A program made the translations under genes and the position numbers. From Allomesorhizobium camelthorni (GTDB lineage: Bacteria; Pseudomonadota; Alphaproteobacteria; Rhizobiales; Rhizobiaceae), in assembly GCF_011045125.1 (NCBI RefSeq), contig NZ_JAAKZF010000051.1, positions 1 through 38,097 of the forward strand: a stretch of DNA of 38,097 bases, read 5' to 3'. The notes beneath the pieces are model-generated. The model ran no database searches. It was not told the origin of the DNA and worked only from the letters and a program-made list of their open reading frames with translations. Shown here in pieces: positions 15,759-24,773 of the stretch (position 1 is the first letter of the stretch; every line of letters starts with the position of its first letter).

Positions 15759-17537
15759 CTACGATTTCGGCCGCTTCTTCTTCGCCTTCTTCGGTGGAGG
15801 CGTGCCGGCGGAAGCTTCCGGCCGTGACTTGCTCTTCGGCTTGAACTTTCCTTTTTTCGCGCTGTTCCACGAGGAGGGCGCGGCTTCGCTGGACGGCTCG
15901 GTTTTGGTTGGGGCCTTGCCGTCGAGACGCTGGATAGTGACGCCCTTTTCGCCGGTGCCGTTTTCCCTGACCGCAGCCCAGAAGCTTTCCGCCTTGTCGC
16001 CGGCGATCTCGAACTGACTTTCCGTGTCGAGTATCTTGATCGAGCCCACGGCCCGCTTGGTGATGTGGCCGGCTTTGCAGATCATCGGCAGGAGCCAGCG
16101 CGGCTCGGCGCGGTGCTTGCGGCCGACCGAGACGCGAAACCAAACGCCGTTGGTAAAATCGCTGCGATCCCGTGGCGCGCTTTCCGGACGAGGCTCGCGT
16201 TGCCCGCGCTCGGCGAAGCTCGAAGGGGCGTCGAGAAGTTCTTCCGGGGCAGGCCGCGCCGCGAGTTGGAGGCGGAGATAGGCTGCGGCGATGTGCTCGG
16301 GGCTGTGGGCGTTCATCAGTTCCCTGACGAATGCGATTTCGTCCTCGGCGGGCGTCACCGACAGGGCCGGATCCTCGAGAATGCGCTCCTTGTTGTGCCT
16401 TTCAATGTCGCTTGCCGTCGGCGCGGGCACGGTGCGCGCCGTGAGCTTGGCCAGCTTCAGCACGCGCGCGGCGGCATTGCGCCGATGGTAGGGCACGATC
16501 AGCGTGCAGATGCCCTTGCGGCCGGCACGCCCGGTGCGCCCGCTGCGATGCAACAGCGTGTCGGGATTGGTCGGCATGTCGGCATGGATGACCAGGTCGA
16601 GATTGGGCAGGTCGATGCCACGGGCGGCGACGTCGGTCGCCACGCAGACGCGGGCGCGTCCGTCACGCATCGATTGCAGCGCGTTGGTGCGCTCGGCCTG
16701 ACTGAGTTCTCCCGACAGCGCGACGACGGGGAAGCCGCGATTGCCAAGACGGCTGGCCAGGTGTTTCACGGCTTCGCGCGTGTGGCAAAAGACGATCGTG
16801 TTCTGTGAATCGAAAAACAGCAGCGTGTTGATGATTGCGTTCTCGCGGTCGGCCGGCGCGACCAGGATCTGCTGGTATTCGATGTCGCTGTGCTGGCTGC
16901 TTTCGCCCGTCGCCGTGATGCGCAGCGCGTCGCGCTGGAAGCGTTTTGCCAATTGTGCGATCTGGTTGGGAACGGTGGCGGAAAACATCAGCGTTCGCCG
17001 CTCGTCGGGCGCGGCGGCAAGAATGAATTCAAGGTCGTCGCGAAAACCCAGGTCGAGCATCTCGTCGGCTTCGTCGAGCACGACGGCGCGGAGTTCCGAA
17101 ATATCGAGCGAGCCGCGCGTGATGTGATCGCGCAGGCGGCCGGGCGTACCGACGACGATATGCGCGCCGTCGGCGAGCGCCCGGCGTTCGGTACGCATGT
17201 CCATGCCGCCGACGCAGGAGCCGATGCGCGCTCCCGTCTCGCGGTAGAGCCATTCGAATTCGCGGCGAACCTGTATGGCCAGCTCGCGCGTCGGCGCAAC
17301 GATCAGCGCCAGCGGCAGACCAGCCGGAGCAAATCGCGGCGAGCCGGCCAGAAGCGTCGGCGCGATGGCGATGCCGAACGCGACCGTCTTGCCCGAGCCG
17401 GTCTGCGCCGACACCAACAGGTCGGCGCTCTGCGCTTCCGCGCCGAGCATCGCGCTCTGCACGGGCGTCAGCCTGTCGTAGCCACGGGCCGCGAGCGCAG
17501 CCTTCAGCGGCGGCGCCATCGTGTCGAAGTCGGTCAT
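15759..17537 (-). CDS. DEAD-box ATP-dependent RNA helicase with DbpA-like RNA-binding domain
   Basis: This 592-residue protein contains both helicase domains. Visible motifs are the Q motif (Gln27), motif I AQTGSGKT (44-51), PTRELA (82-87), TPGR (131-134), DEAD (155-158), SAT (186-188) and HRSGRTGRAGR in the second domain. A DbpA/CsdA-type RNA-binding domain follows, with WFRVSVGRKHRAEPRWLLP and the later GEKGVTIQRLDG. The tail is very Lys-rich (KPKSKSRPEASAGTPPPKKA), as in cold-shock and ribosome-assembly helicases. ATG 17537 (MTDFDTMAPP) is preferred; an in-frame ATG at 17552 is possible. The precise RNA target is unknown. Confidence 0.93.
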   Translation of the reverse strand: MTDFDTMAPPLKAALAARGYDRLTPVQSAMLGAEAQSADLLVSAQTGSGKTVAFGIAIAPTLLAGSPRFAPAGLPLALIVAPTRELAIQVRREFEWLYRETGARIGSCVGGMDMRTERRALADGAHIVVGTPGRLRDHITRGSLDISELRAVVLDEADEMLDLGFRDDLEFILAAAPDERRTLMFSATVPNQIAQLAKRFQRDALRITATGESSQHSDIEYQQILVAPADRENAIINTLLFFDSQNTIVFCHTREAVKHLASRLGNRGFPVVALSGELSQAERTNALQSMRDGRARVCVATDVAARGIDLPNLDLVIHADMPTNPDTLLHRSGRTGRAGRKGICTLIVPYHRRNAAARVLKLAKLTARTVPAPTASDIERHNKERILEDPALSVTPAEDEIAFVRELMNAHSPEHIAAAYLRLQLAARPAPEELLDAPSSFAERGQREPRPESAPRDRSDFTNGVWFRVSVGRKHRAEPRWLLPMICKAGHITKRAVGSIKILDTESQFEIAGDKAESFWAAVRENGTGEKGVTIQRLDGKAPTKTEPSSEAAPSSWNSAKKGKFKPKSKSRPEASAGTPPPKKAKKKRPKS

Positions 17538-17568
17538 GGAACGAACTTTCATTGTATATGTAGCGGCG

Positions 17569-17583
17569 GCTCAAATTTTGAGC
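17569..17583. promoter_or_regulatory. Small perfect inverted repeat upstream of the helicase gene
   Basis: GCTCAAATTTTGAGC has 7-bp arms around one central base and lies 32-46 bp upstream of the preferred helicase start, within the likely leader or promoter. It could be an operator. Nothing else was found in the 17584-17800 gap. Confidence 0.35.
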
Positions 17584-17800
17584 ATGGTGCGCAATCAGAC
17601 AGTCAAGGCCTCTCCCTAAAGAGTTGGGCAGGGACCGGCAAGCCGTCAGCGAGGGTGCGGCTTTATAGCATTCGCCCTGAAATCGTCATTGAACATCGCC
17701 GCTGGCAGGGCTAAGGTACTGATATCGGGGGCATGGGTGGACTCCCCGCTGAGGCTTCGGCCCAAGTTCCGCCTTCGCTTGTTTATGCGGAGGAAAAACC

Positions 17801-18610
17801 ATGCCTCGAAGAATCTCGGCCCAGGAACTTGTTGCGTTGACCGGCACAGACCGGTTTCCACATGTCGTCGACGTGAGGCGCGAAAGCGTTTTCAGGGGTT
17901 CCGGCAAGCGTATCGCCGGCGCGGTCCGGCGCGACCATCTGAAGACCGCCGAATGGCTGCCCGATTTTGCCGATGGCCGCCGGATCGTCGTCTACTGCAT
18001 TCACGGCCACAATGTCAGCGAACTGGCCACCGCGCGCCTGGCAGCGGAAGGCGCGGATGTCGCCATGCTGGAGGGTGGCATGGAGGCCTATGAGGAGGCC
18101 GGCGGCGTCATGGTCACGCGCGACGGACCGGGCGTGGACGTCACCGCCGGCCCGAGCGTCTGGGTGACCAGGGAAAGGCCGAAGATCGATCGGATCGCCT
18201 GTCCCTGGCTTATCCGCCGCTTCATCGATCCGTTTGCGGTGTTCCACTTTGTAGCGGCGGAATGGGTAAAGGACGTGGCCGAAGAGATCGGCGGGATTCC
18301 CTATGACATCAAGGATGTGCACTATTCGCATCGCGGCGCGGAGTGCACCTTCGACACGCTGATTTCCGAGTTCGGGCTGGCCGACCCCGCCTTGCTTCAC
18401 CTTGCAAGGATCGTGCGCGGCGCCGATACGGCGAGCCTGGAACTGGAGCCGCAGGCAGCCGGGCTTCTGGCGATCTCGCTCGGGCTCTCGGCGATCGAAG
18501 CGGACGATCTGGCGCAACTGGAAAAGGGAATGGTCATCTACGATGCGCTCTATGGCTGGTGCCGCCATGCCACCCAGGAAACGCACAATTGGCCGGTGAA
18601 GGCGGTATAG
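17801..18610 (+). CDS. Rhodanese-ChrB fusion protein, chromate resistance
   Basis: This 269-residue protein joins an N-terminal rhodanese-like domain (about residues 5-105) to a C-terminal ChrB-type domain (about 120-265, starting WVTRERPKIDRIACPWLIRR). The rhodanese active-site cysteine is Cys66 in VVYCIHGHNVSE. ChrB-type proteins are associated with chromate sensing or resistance, and such fusions typically precede chrA. Here chrA begins one base after the stop codon, so the two are co-transcribed. The exact chemistry is not established; the rhodanese part could act as a thiol reductant or a redox sensor. ATG 17801 has GGAGG upstream. Confidence 0.88.
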   Translation: MPRRISAQELVALTGTDRFPHVVDVRRESVFRGSGKRIAGAVRRDHLKTAEWLPDFADGRRIVVYCIHGHNVSELATARLAAEGADVAMLEGGMEAYEEAGGVMVTRDGPGVDVTAGPSVWVTRERPKIDRIACPWLIRRFIDPFAVFHFVAAEWVKDVAEEIGGIPYDIKDVHYSHRGAECTFDTLISEFGLADPALLHLARIVRGADTASLELEPQAAGLLAISLGLSAIEADDLAQLEKGMVIYDALYGWCRHATQETHNWPVKAV

Positions 18611-18611
18611 C

Positions 18612-19952
18612 ATGGACATTCAAGCAAGCCGGCCCGCCGATCCGTCGTTTTCGGAAGCGACGAAAACTTTCGCAAAGATCGGCCTGTTGTCGTTCGGGGG
18701 GCCGGCCGGGCAGATCGCCTTAATGCATCGCATTCTCGTGGACGAGAAGCGCTGGCTCGATGAGCCGCGCTTCCTGCACGCACTGAATTATTGCATGCTG
18801 CTGCCCGGGCCCGAGGCCATGCAATTGGCCACCTATGCCGGCTGGCTACTGCATGGCGTTCGGGGAGGGCTGGTCGCCGGGCTGCTTTTCGTCCTGCCCG
18901 GCGCGATTGTCATAACACTCCTCTCCGCACTCTATCTGACTGTCGGCGACGTGCCGCTGGTGCAGGGACTGCTGTTCGGCCTTAAGGCCGCGGTGCTCGC
19001 CGTCGTGCTGGAAGCGCTGATCAAAGTCTCCAAACGCGCGATCAAGGACTGGACGATGGTGGTGCTAGCGGCGGCGGCCTTCATCGCGATCGCGTTTCTG
19101 AAGCTGCCGTTTCCGCTGATCATAGCCGCGGCGGCGCTGATCGGCGTTTTCCTTCGCAAGACGGGCTCCACCGCCGGGGCAAAAGCGAAAGCCGCGGCCG
19201 CCGATGCGTATATGCAAATCGAAATGCCGGAGTGGGCTCGACCGAACTGGAGGCGGTTCCTCGTCACCCTCGCCGTCTGGCTGGCGATCTGGTTCGTCCC
19301 GCTATTCGCGCTCCATGCCACTCTTGGCAGCGCCAACGTCTTTGCCGCAGAAGCTTCGTTCTTCTCAACAATGGCCACTGTCACATTCGGCGGCGCCTAT
19401 GCGGTGCTTGCCTATGTAGCGCAGCAGGCAGTCGAGGTTTACGGCTGGCTCCGTCCGGACGAAATGCTGACCGGCCTCGGGCTTGCCGAAACCACGCCCG
19501 GCCCGCTGATACTGGTCCTGGTGTTTGTCGGCTTTCTGGGCGGGGCGCGCCTCTCCGGCCTCGATGCTCTGACCGGCGGCGTACTGGGCGCGGCCGTTAC
19601 CCTGTGGTTCACCTTCGTGCCGTGCTTCCTGTGGATTTTCGTCGGCGCGCCCTACGTCGAAACGGTGCGCAATGTGCGCTGGCTCGCCAGCGCACTGTCG
19701 GCTGTCACGGCCGCGGTCGTCGGCATCATCGCCAATCTCGCGGTCTGGTTCGCGCTGCATGTGCTTTTTGCGAATGTTGGCGAATGGCCGATCGGACCGT
19801 TTGTCCTGCCGACGCCCGATCTCGCCACGATCGATCTCACAGCGGCGGCCATAGCCATCGCGGCCGGCATCGCGCTCATCCGCTATCACCAGAACATGAT
19901 CGCGGTGCTCGTCGCGGCGGCACTGGCCGGGATGATCTGGATGCTGGCGTAA
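18612..19952 (+). CDS. chrA: Chromate transporter ChrA, long two-domain form
   Basis: This 446-residue inner-membrane protein exports chromate. The two homologous CHR halves are visible: the first begins FAKIGLLSFGGPAGQIALMH (about residues 18-37) and carries LLPGPEAMQLATYAGWLLHG (about 64-83); the second (about 220-445) has VTFGGAYAVLAYVAQQAVE and LAETTPGPLILVLVFVG. Each half has about five to six membrane segments. It starts one base after the rhodanese-ChrB gene. Its stop codon abuts the convergent prs stop codon with no intergenic space, so any terminator must overlap coding DNA. Confidence 0.94.
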   Translation: MDIQASRPADPSFSEATKTFAKIGLLSFGGPAGQIALMHRILVDEKRWLDEPRFLHALNYCMLLPGPEAMQLATYAGWLLHGVRGGLVAGLLFVLPGAIVITLLSALYLTVGDVPLVQGLLFGLKAAVLAVVLEALIKVSKRAIKDWTMVVLAAAAFIAIAFLKLPFPLIIAAAALIGVFLRKTGSTAGAKAKAAAADAYMQIEMPEWARPNWRRFLVTLAVWLAIWFVPLFALHATLGSANVFAAEASFFSTMATVTFGGAYAVLAYVAQQAVEVYGWLRPDEMLTGLGLAETTPGPLILVLVFVGFLGGARLSGLDALTGGVLGAAVTLWFTFVPCFLWIFVGAPYVETVRNVRWLASALSAVTAAVVGIIANLAVWFALHVLFANVGEWPIGPFVLPTPDLATIDLTAAAIAIAAGIALIRYHQNMIAVLVAAALAGMIWMLA

Positions 19953-20888
19953 TTAGTCGAACAGGCTCGAGACCGATTCCTCGGTGGCCGTCCGGGAGAT
20001 CGCTTCGCCGATAAGGTCGGCGATAGAGACGACGCGGATGTTGTGCGCGGCCTCTATTGCGGAGGTCGGCTGGATCGAATCCGTGATCACCAGTTCCTGC
20101 AGCTTCGATGCCGCAATGCGGGCTGCCGCGCCGCCGGACAGAACGGCGTGGGTGATGTAGGCGGTGACACTGGTCGCCCCGCTGGCGAGCAGCGCGTCGG
20201 CGGCGTTGCAGAGCGTGCCGCCGGAATCGACGATGTCGTCGATCAGCAGGCAATCCTTACCGCGAACATCGCCGATAACGTTCATTACTTCCGATTCGCC
20301 CGGGCGCTCGCGGCGCTTGTCGACGATCGCCAGCTGCGCGTCGATGCGTTTGGCGAGCGCACGGGCGCGGACCACGCCGCCCACGTCCGGCGAGACGACC
20401 ATGACGTTGGCCAGTTGCTTGTATTTGGCCTTGACGTCACGCGCCATCACCGGGACGGCGAACAGATTGTCGGTCGGAATGTCGAAAAAGCCCTGGATCT
20501 GCCCGGCGTGGAGATCGAGCGTCAGCACGCGGTCGACGCCGGCGCGGGTAATCATGTTGGCGACGAGCTTCGCCGAGATCGGCGTGCGGCCGGAGGCGCG
20601 GCGATCCTGTCGCGCATAGCCGAAATAAGGGATGACGGCGGTTATGCGGCGCGCCGAGGAGCGCATGAAAGCGTCGATCATGATGAGAAGTTCCATCAGA
20701 TGATCGTTGGTCGGGAACGAGGTCGACTGCAGGATGAAGACATCCTCGCCGCGGACATTCTCCTGGATCTCGACGAAAATTTCCTGGTCGGCGAAGCGCC
20801 GCACGCTGGCTTTGCCGATCGGTACGTTGAGATAACGGGCGACCGCTTCGGCCAGCACCCGGTTGGAATTGCCCGCGAAGAGTTTCAT
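19953..20888 (-). CDS. prs: Ribose-phosphate pyrophosphokinase (PRPP synthetase)
   Basis: This 311-residue enzyme makes PRPP from ribose 5-phosphate and ATP for nucleotide, histidine and tryptophan synthesis. Family signatures are the N-terminal [17 protein letters not shown], the ATP/Mg site [18 protein letters not shown] (about residues 124-141), and the PRPP loop [13 protein letters not shown] (about 217-229). Length and start (MKLFAGNSN) are standard. It supplies the co-substrate of Apt, encoded in this same window. A candidate promoter lies about 35 bp upstream. Confidence 0.96.
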   Translation of the reverse strand: MKLFAGNSNRVLAEAVARYLNVPIGKASVRRFADQEIFVEIQENVRGEDVFILQSTSFPTNDHLMELLIMIDAFMRSSARRITAVIPYFGYARQDRRASGRTPISAKLVANMITRAGVDRVLTLDLHAGQIQGFFDIPTDNLFAVPVMARDVKAKYKQLANVMVVSPDVGGVVRARALAKRIDAQLAIVDKRRERPGESEVMNVIGDVRGKDCLLIDDIVDSGGTLCNAADALLASGATSVTAYITHAVLSGGAAARIAASKLQELVITDSIQPTSAIEAAHNIRVVSIADLIGEAISRTATEESVSSLFD

Positions 20889-20917
20889 ATACCGTTCCTG
20901 GTAGGAATATGAGGCGG

Positions 20918-20945
20918 CTTTTAGCGGCCTTCGCTGCTATTGCAA
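20918..20945 (-). promoter_or_regulatory. Candidate prs promoter
   Basis: Reading leftward, TTGCAA (20940-20945) and TAAAAG (20918-20923) are 16 bp apart, 30 bp upstream of the prs start codon. The match to sigma-70 is fair. The rest of the gap to the lipoprotein gene (to 21003) holds nothing recognised. Confidence 0.4.
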
Positions 20946-21003
20946 GCGCCGGGATACGTTTTCGGCCTACAATCCATAGATTTGGTTGATCGCATTGCCG
21001 TGA

Positions 21004-21576
21004 TCAGCCGGTGCGCGCCGAAAGCCATGTAATCAGCTGGTCTATGGTCGCGTCGGCAATCGTCTGCATGGTTGACGAGGAAACAGACGACCATCCGTCG
21101 CCGCCGCCGGATGGCGCTTTTTGCTGTCCCGTGATGCGGTGAACCCGGTTTCCGGCGGGATCGTAGACGTCCCAGACATAGATGACGGTGGTTTCCTTGC
21201 CTTCGGCAAGCGGCGTGAAATAGCCCTTCAGCACATGCGTTGTGGCTGGGTCGTTGCTGCGTGCAAGCACGATGCCGCGCTCGCGGGCACGAGTGGACAG
21301 CCGCTGGGACAGCGTCGTCGCGGCCTCGACGGAGGTACCGACGATCGGGGCGAACTGGATGCGGGCATTGGCCGCGACTGCGGCGCTCTGGGCCGGCGTC
21401 GGCGTCGTCGATGCGCCCGGCGTGGCCGTGGTGGCCGGCTGCAACGGAGCGGCGTCGCCTTGCGCCGGCGGCTGTGCGGCGATGGCGGAAGGCTCAAGGA
21501 CGTCCTGAGTGCTGGTGCAGGCCGACAGTGCGGCAGCCGCGAGCAATGACACGGCCATTGACGGCAAACGTCTCAT
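21004..21576 (-). CDS. Putative outer-membrane or periplasmic lipoprotein
   Basis: This 190-residue protein has a lipoprotein signal peptide with lipobox LSAC (about residues 17-20), followed by a low-complexity Ala/Pro/Thr/Gln linker (to about 70). The conserved C-terminal domain (about 78-190) carries GIVLARSNDPATTHVLKGYF and YVWDVYDPAGNRVHRITGQQ. The C-terminal domain looks like a conserved rhizobial periplasmic domain of unknown function, possibly involved in outer-membrane assembly by analogy with LptE/DUF-type lipoproteins, though that is weak. ATG 21576 places the signal correctly; the longer frame is not needed. Its maturation would require Lgt, encoded downstream in this cluster. Confidence 0.75.
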   Translation of the reverse strand: MRRLPSMAVSLLAAAALSACTSTQDVLEPSAIAAQPPAQGDAAPLQPATTATPGASTTPTPAQSAAVAANARIQFAPIVGTSVEAATTLSQRLSTRARERGIVLARSNDPATTHVLKGYFTPLAEGKETTVIYVWDVYDPAGNRVHRITGQQKAPSGGGDGWSSVSSSTMQTIADATIDQLITWLSARTG

Positions 21577-21634
21577 TCTCCCGAACCTTTCTGCGCCCCT
21601 CGCGCCAAGCGGAAACCCCTTTCGCATTCCGGAT

Positions 21635-22786
21635 TCACTTCACGATCAAGTCGAGATCATGGCGCGAAAGCGGCCGGGGCTGGGAATCCGTCGTCAGGTA
21701 AGTGCGGCCGAGCGTCATGGCGGTTTCGGTCTCGGAATCCATGATGATCATATGCGCAAACAGCGTCATGTTCGGCGCGATGGGTTCCGGGTTGCCCTGA
21801 TAGAACATCGGCATGTCCATCCATGACGGCGTGAAGCGCGCGCCGAGCGAATAGCCGCAGGCGTTGAGCCGGTGCTTCGTAAGGCCGTGAGCCTCCAGCG
21901 TCCGCGCATGCGCGTCGAAGACGTCGCCAAAGGTGTTGCCCGGCGTCATCGCCTTTTCCACTGCCATGAGCGCGTCGCGCGAGGCGTCGAACAATTCCTG
22001 ATGTCGCTTTGAGACCTTGCCGGTTAGCACAGTCCGCATCATGGCGGCGTGATAATGGTGGAACACGCCGGCCCATTCGAGCGTCAGTTGATCGTTCTTC
22101 AGGAGTTTGCGCCGGCCCGCTTTGTAGCGGCAAAGCAGCGCGTCGGCGCCCGACCCGATGATGAACTCGTTGGCTGGATAGTCCCCGCCGCCGGCAAAGA
22201 TCGTGCTCTGCATTGCCGCCAGTATCGCGCCTTCGTCCGCGCCCTGCTTGATCAAGGTGAGTGCCGCATCGAAAGCATCGTCGGCCAGATTGGCCGCCTT
22301 CTCCGCCTTCCGGATCTCGGCCGGGCTCTTGAAAAGGCGCAGGCGCTGAACGATGCCGGAAGCGTCCGCGATCTGGCCGAATGTCTGCAATTGCTCGTCG
22401 AGCCGCCGGCCGTTGAAAGCGGTCAAGCCATGCGTGTCGTATTCAACGCCGATGCGCGCACCCAGAAGGTCCAGTTCGTTCAGCAGATTGCGCAGGTCGA
22501 GCGCCGGATTGGCGTCAGCCCGGTCGGTCCACACCACGATATTTTCGATCGTGGAAGTGTGACGCGCCTGGCGCAGATCGGCCGACCGCGTCAGGAGAAC
22601 CATCGAGCCGTCCGCCTTCAGCACGAGGCACTGGAAGAAGCAGAAACCGAACGTGTCGTAGCCGGTCAGCCAGTACATGCTTTCCTGCGCGAACAGCAGA
22701 AGCGCATCGAGCTTTTTTTCGGCCATCTCGATCATCAGCCGGTCGCGGCGCGCGTCGAATTCCGATCGTTCAAAATGCAGCGCCAT
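21635..22786 (-). CDS. M24-family (pita-bread fold) protein lacking peptidase metal ligands
   Basis: This 383-residue protein has the creatinase N-terminal domain (about residues 10-140) and the pita-bread M24 domain (about 150-370) of Xaa-Pro aminopeptidases. The five metal ligands of true peptidases (two Asp, one His, two Glu) do not appear at the expected places. LTLEWAGVFHHYHAAMMRT replaces the Asp-containing segment, CGYSLGARF replaces the GHGIG segment, and the VEPG Glu motif is absent. A metal-free hydrolase like creatinase or a pseudo-enzyme is therefore more likely than an aminopeptidase. The start ATG overlaps the pgeF stop (TGATG), so the two are coupled. Confidence 0.85.
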   Translation of the reverse strand: MALHFERSEFDARRDRLMIEMAEKKLDALLLFAQESMYWLTGYDTFGFCFFQCLVLKADGSMVLLTRSADLRQARHTSTIENIVVWTDRADANPALDLRNLLNELDLLGARIGVEYDTHGLTAFNGRRLDEQLQTFGQIADASGIVQRLRLFKSPAEIRKAEKAANLADDAFDAALTLIKQGADEGAILAAMQSTIFAGGGDYPANEFIIGSGADALLCRYKAGRRKLLKNDQLTLEWAGVFHHYHAAMMRTVLTGKVSKRHQELFDASRDALMAVEKAMTPGNTFGDVFDAHARTLEAHGLTKHRLNACGYSLGARFTPSWMDMPMFYQGNPEPIAPNMTLFAHMIIMDSETETAMTLGRTYLTTDSQPRPLSRHDLDLIVK

Positions 22787-23580
22787 CAAATCTCCTCCAG
22801 AACGATTGCCGAAATCTGCCTGCCGTAATCCGCCTCCCTGCGATGCGTCGTGCGGCGGTAGGAATAGAAAAATGTTTCCTCGGCGTAGGTGCAGCGGTCG
22901 AGGCTTTCCGCCAAAACACCTGCCTTGCGAAGCCGGTCCAGCGTATAGCGGTTGAGATCGAACATTGAGTGCCCGCCATTGTGGGACGGCCTGAAATACC
23001 GTTCGTTTTCCCTGTCGGCATCGGTGAAGCGCGCGACGAATTCGGCGCCGACCTCGTAATTTTCAGGTCCGATCGAAGGGCCGAGCACGGCGACGATGCG
23101 TTCGCGCACGGCGCCCAGCTTCTCCATGGCGTCGATCGTGTTTTCGAGCACGCCGGCGAGCGCCCCCTTCCATCCGGCATGGGCCGCGCCGATCACGCGC
23201 GCCTCGGCGTCGGCAAACAGCACCGGTCCGCAATCGGCCGAAGAGGCGCCGAGCGCCAGGCCCGGCCGGTCGGTCACGATCGCGTCGGCCTGCGGCCGAG
23301 GACCTGGAAAAGGTCCGGTGGCGACGATCACATCCGGCGAGTGGACTTGATAGACTGAAAGCAATGAGTCGGGCGCGACACCCATCCATTCGGCCACGCG
23401 ACGGCGGTTTTCCCGCACCAGCGCTGGATCGTCTTTCGAGCCGACGCCGATATTGAGGCCTTGGTATATACCTTCCGAAACGCCGCCGACGCGGGTGAAA
23501 AAGCCGTGGCGGATGCCTTGTGCTTCCGCCTTCGCAAGCAAAGGTGACCGGAGCGGCTCCGGCTTCGAGTCGGTTCTCAT
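22786..23580 (-). CDS. pgeF: Peptidoglycan editing factor PgeF (laccase-domain, YfiH family)
   Basis: This 264-residue protein belongs to the YfiH/PgeF family, whose members edit peptidoglycan precursors wrongly carrying L-Ser; mammalian relatives are purine-metabolising enzymes. The metal-site residues are visible as the His of VYQVHSPDV, Cys in SSADCGPVLFAD, and His in GAAHAGWKGAL. ATG 23580 is preceded by AAGGCGGA. The longer frame upstream lacks family sequence. It overlaps the M24 gene and is separated by about 100 bp from the methyltransferase gene. Confidence 0.9.
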   Translation of the reverse strand: MRTDSKPEPLRSPLLAKAEAQGIRHGFFTRVGGVSEGIYQGLNIGVGSKDDPALVRENRRRVAEWMGVAPDSLLSVYQVHSPDVIVATGPFPGPRPQADAIVTDRPGLALGASSADCGPVLFADAEARVIGAAHAGWKGALAGVLENTIDAMEKLGAVRERIVAVLGPSIGPENYEVGAEFVARFTDADRENERYFRPSHNGGHSMFDLNRYTLDRLRKAGVLAESLDRCTYAEETFFYSYRRTTHRREADYGRQISAIVLEEI

Positions 23581-23684
23581 GCTCCGCCTTGTTGTCTCCG
23601 AACACCATTGCGTCAAGGCAAATTCGCCCTTGTCCGCCGGTCGGCGCTCCCGTGGCGGGACAGTGGGGCAGGGGATTTGCCGAG

Positions 23685-24773
23685 TCAATCCGAAGGAATG
23701 AAGGGTGGAACGGCAGTCCCGCGCGGCGCGATCGCGAGCACCTTGAACAGGTTTCCCATCTGGTCAGGACCGGCAAGGCGCTCAACCTCGCCGGACAGGC
23801 GCTCGCGCGTCGCAAGGTCCGCATTTGTGCCGAGACGCCCGGCGCGTTCAAGCAATCCCATGGCCAGCAGGAATTCGCCTTGCGTCATGATGTGCGCGTC
23901 GAGCCCGGCGTTGCCCGCAGCTGCGGTAAGGGCAGAAAAATCGACATGCGCGGTGAGGTCCGCCTCGCCCGGATGGGCGAGCGAGTCGTCGTAGCGGTGC
24001 TTTCGCAGCGCCTGCAGCGTGTCGCCGAGTGCAGGCGTCGTGTAGCCATAGTCGAAGAACAGGCCGGCTCCGCCATGCTTGGCGATCCGTTCGGCTATCG
24101 TCTCCATCAGTGCGGTCCGGGCCGGGGAAAGTTCGATGATAGCGCCCTCCGGCGCATTTTCGGCTTCCGGCGGAAGCAATGACGGATCAGGCGCGCCGGC
24201 GCCTGCAACGAAGGTCAAGTTGCCGTCCGGGTCCAGGCCCACCGCTCGCTCGCGCCATTTGCTGCTTGTACGAATGTACTGGCGGATCGGAACTGCGTCG
24301 AAGAGTTCATTGCCGACGATGAGCAGCGGTTGCGAGGCAAGGTTTTCGACGGAATCATGCCATCGCACGCCTGCACCGGCCGGTCCGAGCGTCTCTTTCT
24401 GAATTTCGGCCAGCCTGGGACTGGTCTCGATCATCGCGAAATCGGCTTTGGCTGCGAAGCCGACGTCGAGCCTGGAAAGTGTGCGCAGCACATCCTTCAT
24501 CAGTGTGCCGCGGCCGGGGCCGATTTCGGCGACGGTAACAGGCAACGGTCGGCCGATCGCGTCCCAGGCGGCCCGCAGCCATACGCCGACCAGTTCGCCG
24601 AACATCTGGCTGATTTCGGGCGCGGTGATGAAATCGCCTTCCACGCCGAACGGCTCGCGATTGGTGTAGTAGCCGTCCTCGGGATCGAACAGGCAAAGCG
24701 CCATGTATTCGGCGACGCTGATCGGCCCGTTGAGCTCGATCAGAGCGGCAATGCGCTCCTTCAGCCGTGTCAT
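23685..24773 (-). CDS. MidA/NDUFAF7-type class I SAM-dependent methyltransferase
   Basis: This 362-residue protein belongs to the family of mitochondrial MidA/NDUFAF7, which methylates an arginine of a complex I subunit. The SAM-binding motif [17 protein letters not shown] (about residues 80-96) and the N-terminal [20 protein letters not shown] signature are intact. In bacteria the target is not proven, although a role in complex I assembly is reasonable. Its start codon overlaps the lgt stop (ATGA), so translation is coupled. Confidence 0.87.
   Translation of the reverse strand: MTRLKERIAALIELNGPISVAEYMALCLFDPEDGYYTNREPFGVEGDFITAPEISQMFGELVGVWLRAAWDAIGRPLPVTVAEIGPGRGTLMKDVLRTLSRLDVGFAAKADFAMIETSPRLAEIQKETLGPAGAGVRWHDSVENLASQPLLIVGNELFDAVPIRQYIRTSSKWRERAVGLDPDGNLTFVAGAGAPDPSLLPPEAENAPEGAIIELSPARTALMETIAERIAKHGGAGLFFDYGYTTPALGDTLQALRKHRYDDSLAHPGEADLTAHVDFSALTAAAGNAGLDAHIMTQGEFLLAMGLLERAGRLGTNADLATRERLSGEVERLAGPDQMGNLFKVLAIAPRGTAVPPFIPSD

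Noticed and set aside
17783-18619. 278-codon minus-strand ORF over the rhodanese-ChrB gene
   Set aside because: Antisense to a gene with clear rhodanese and ChrB features; no family similarity.
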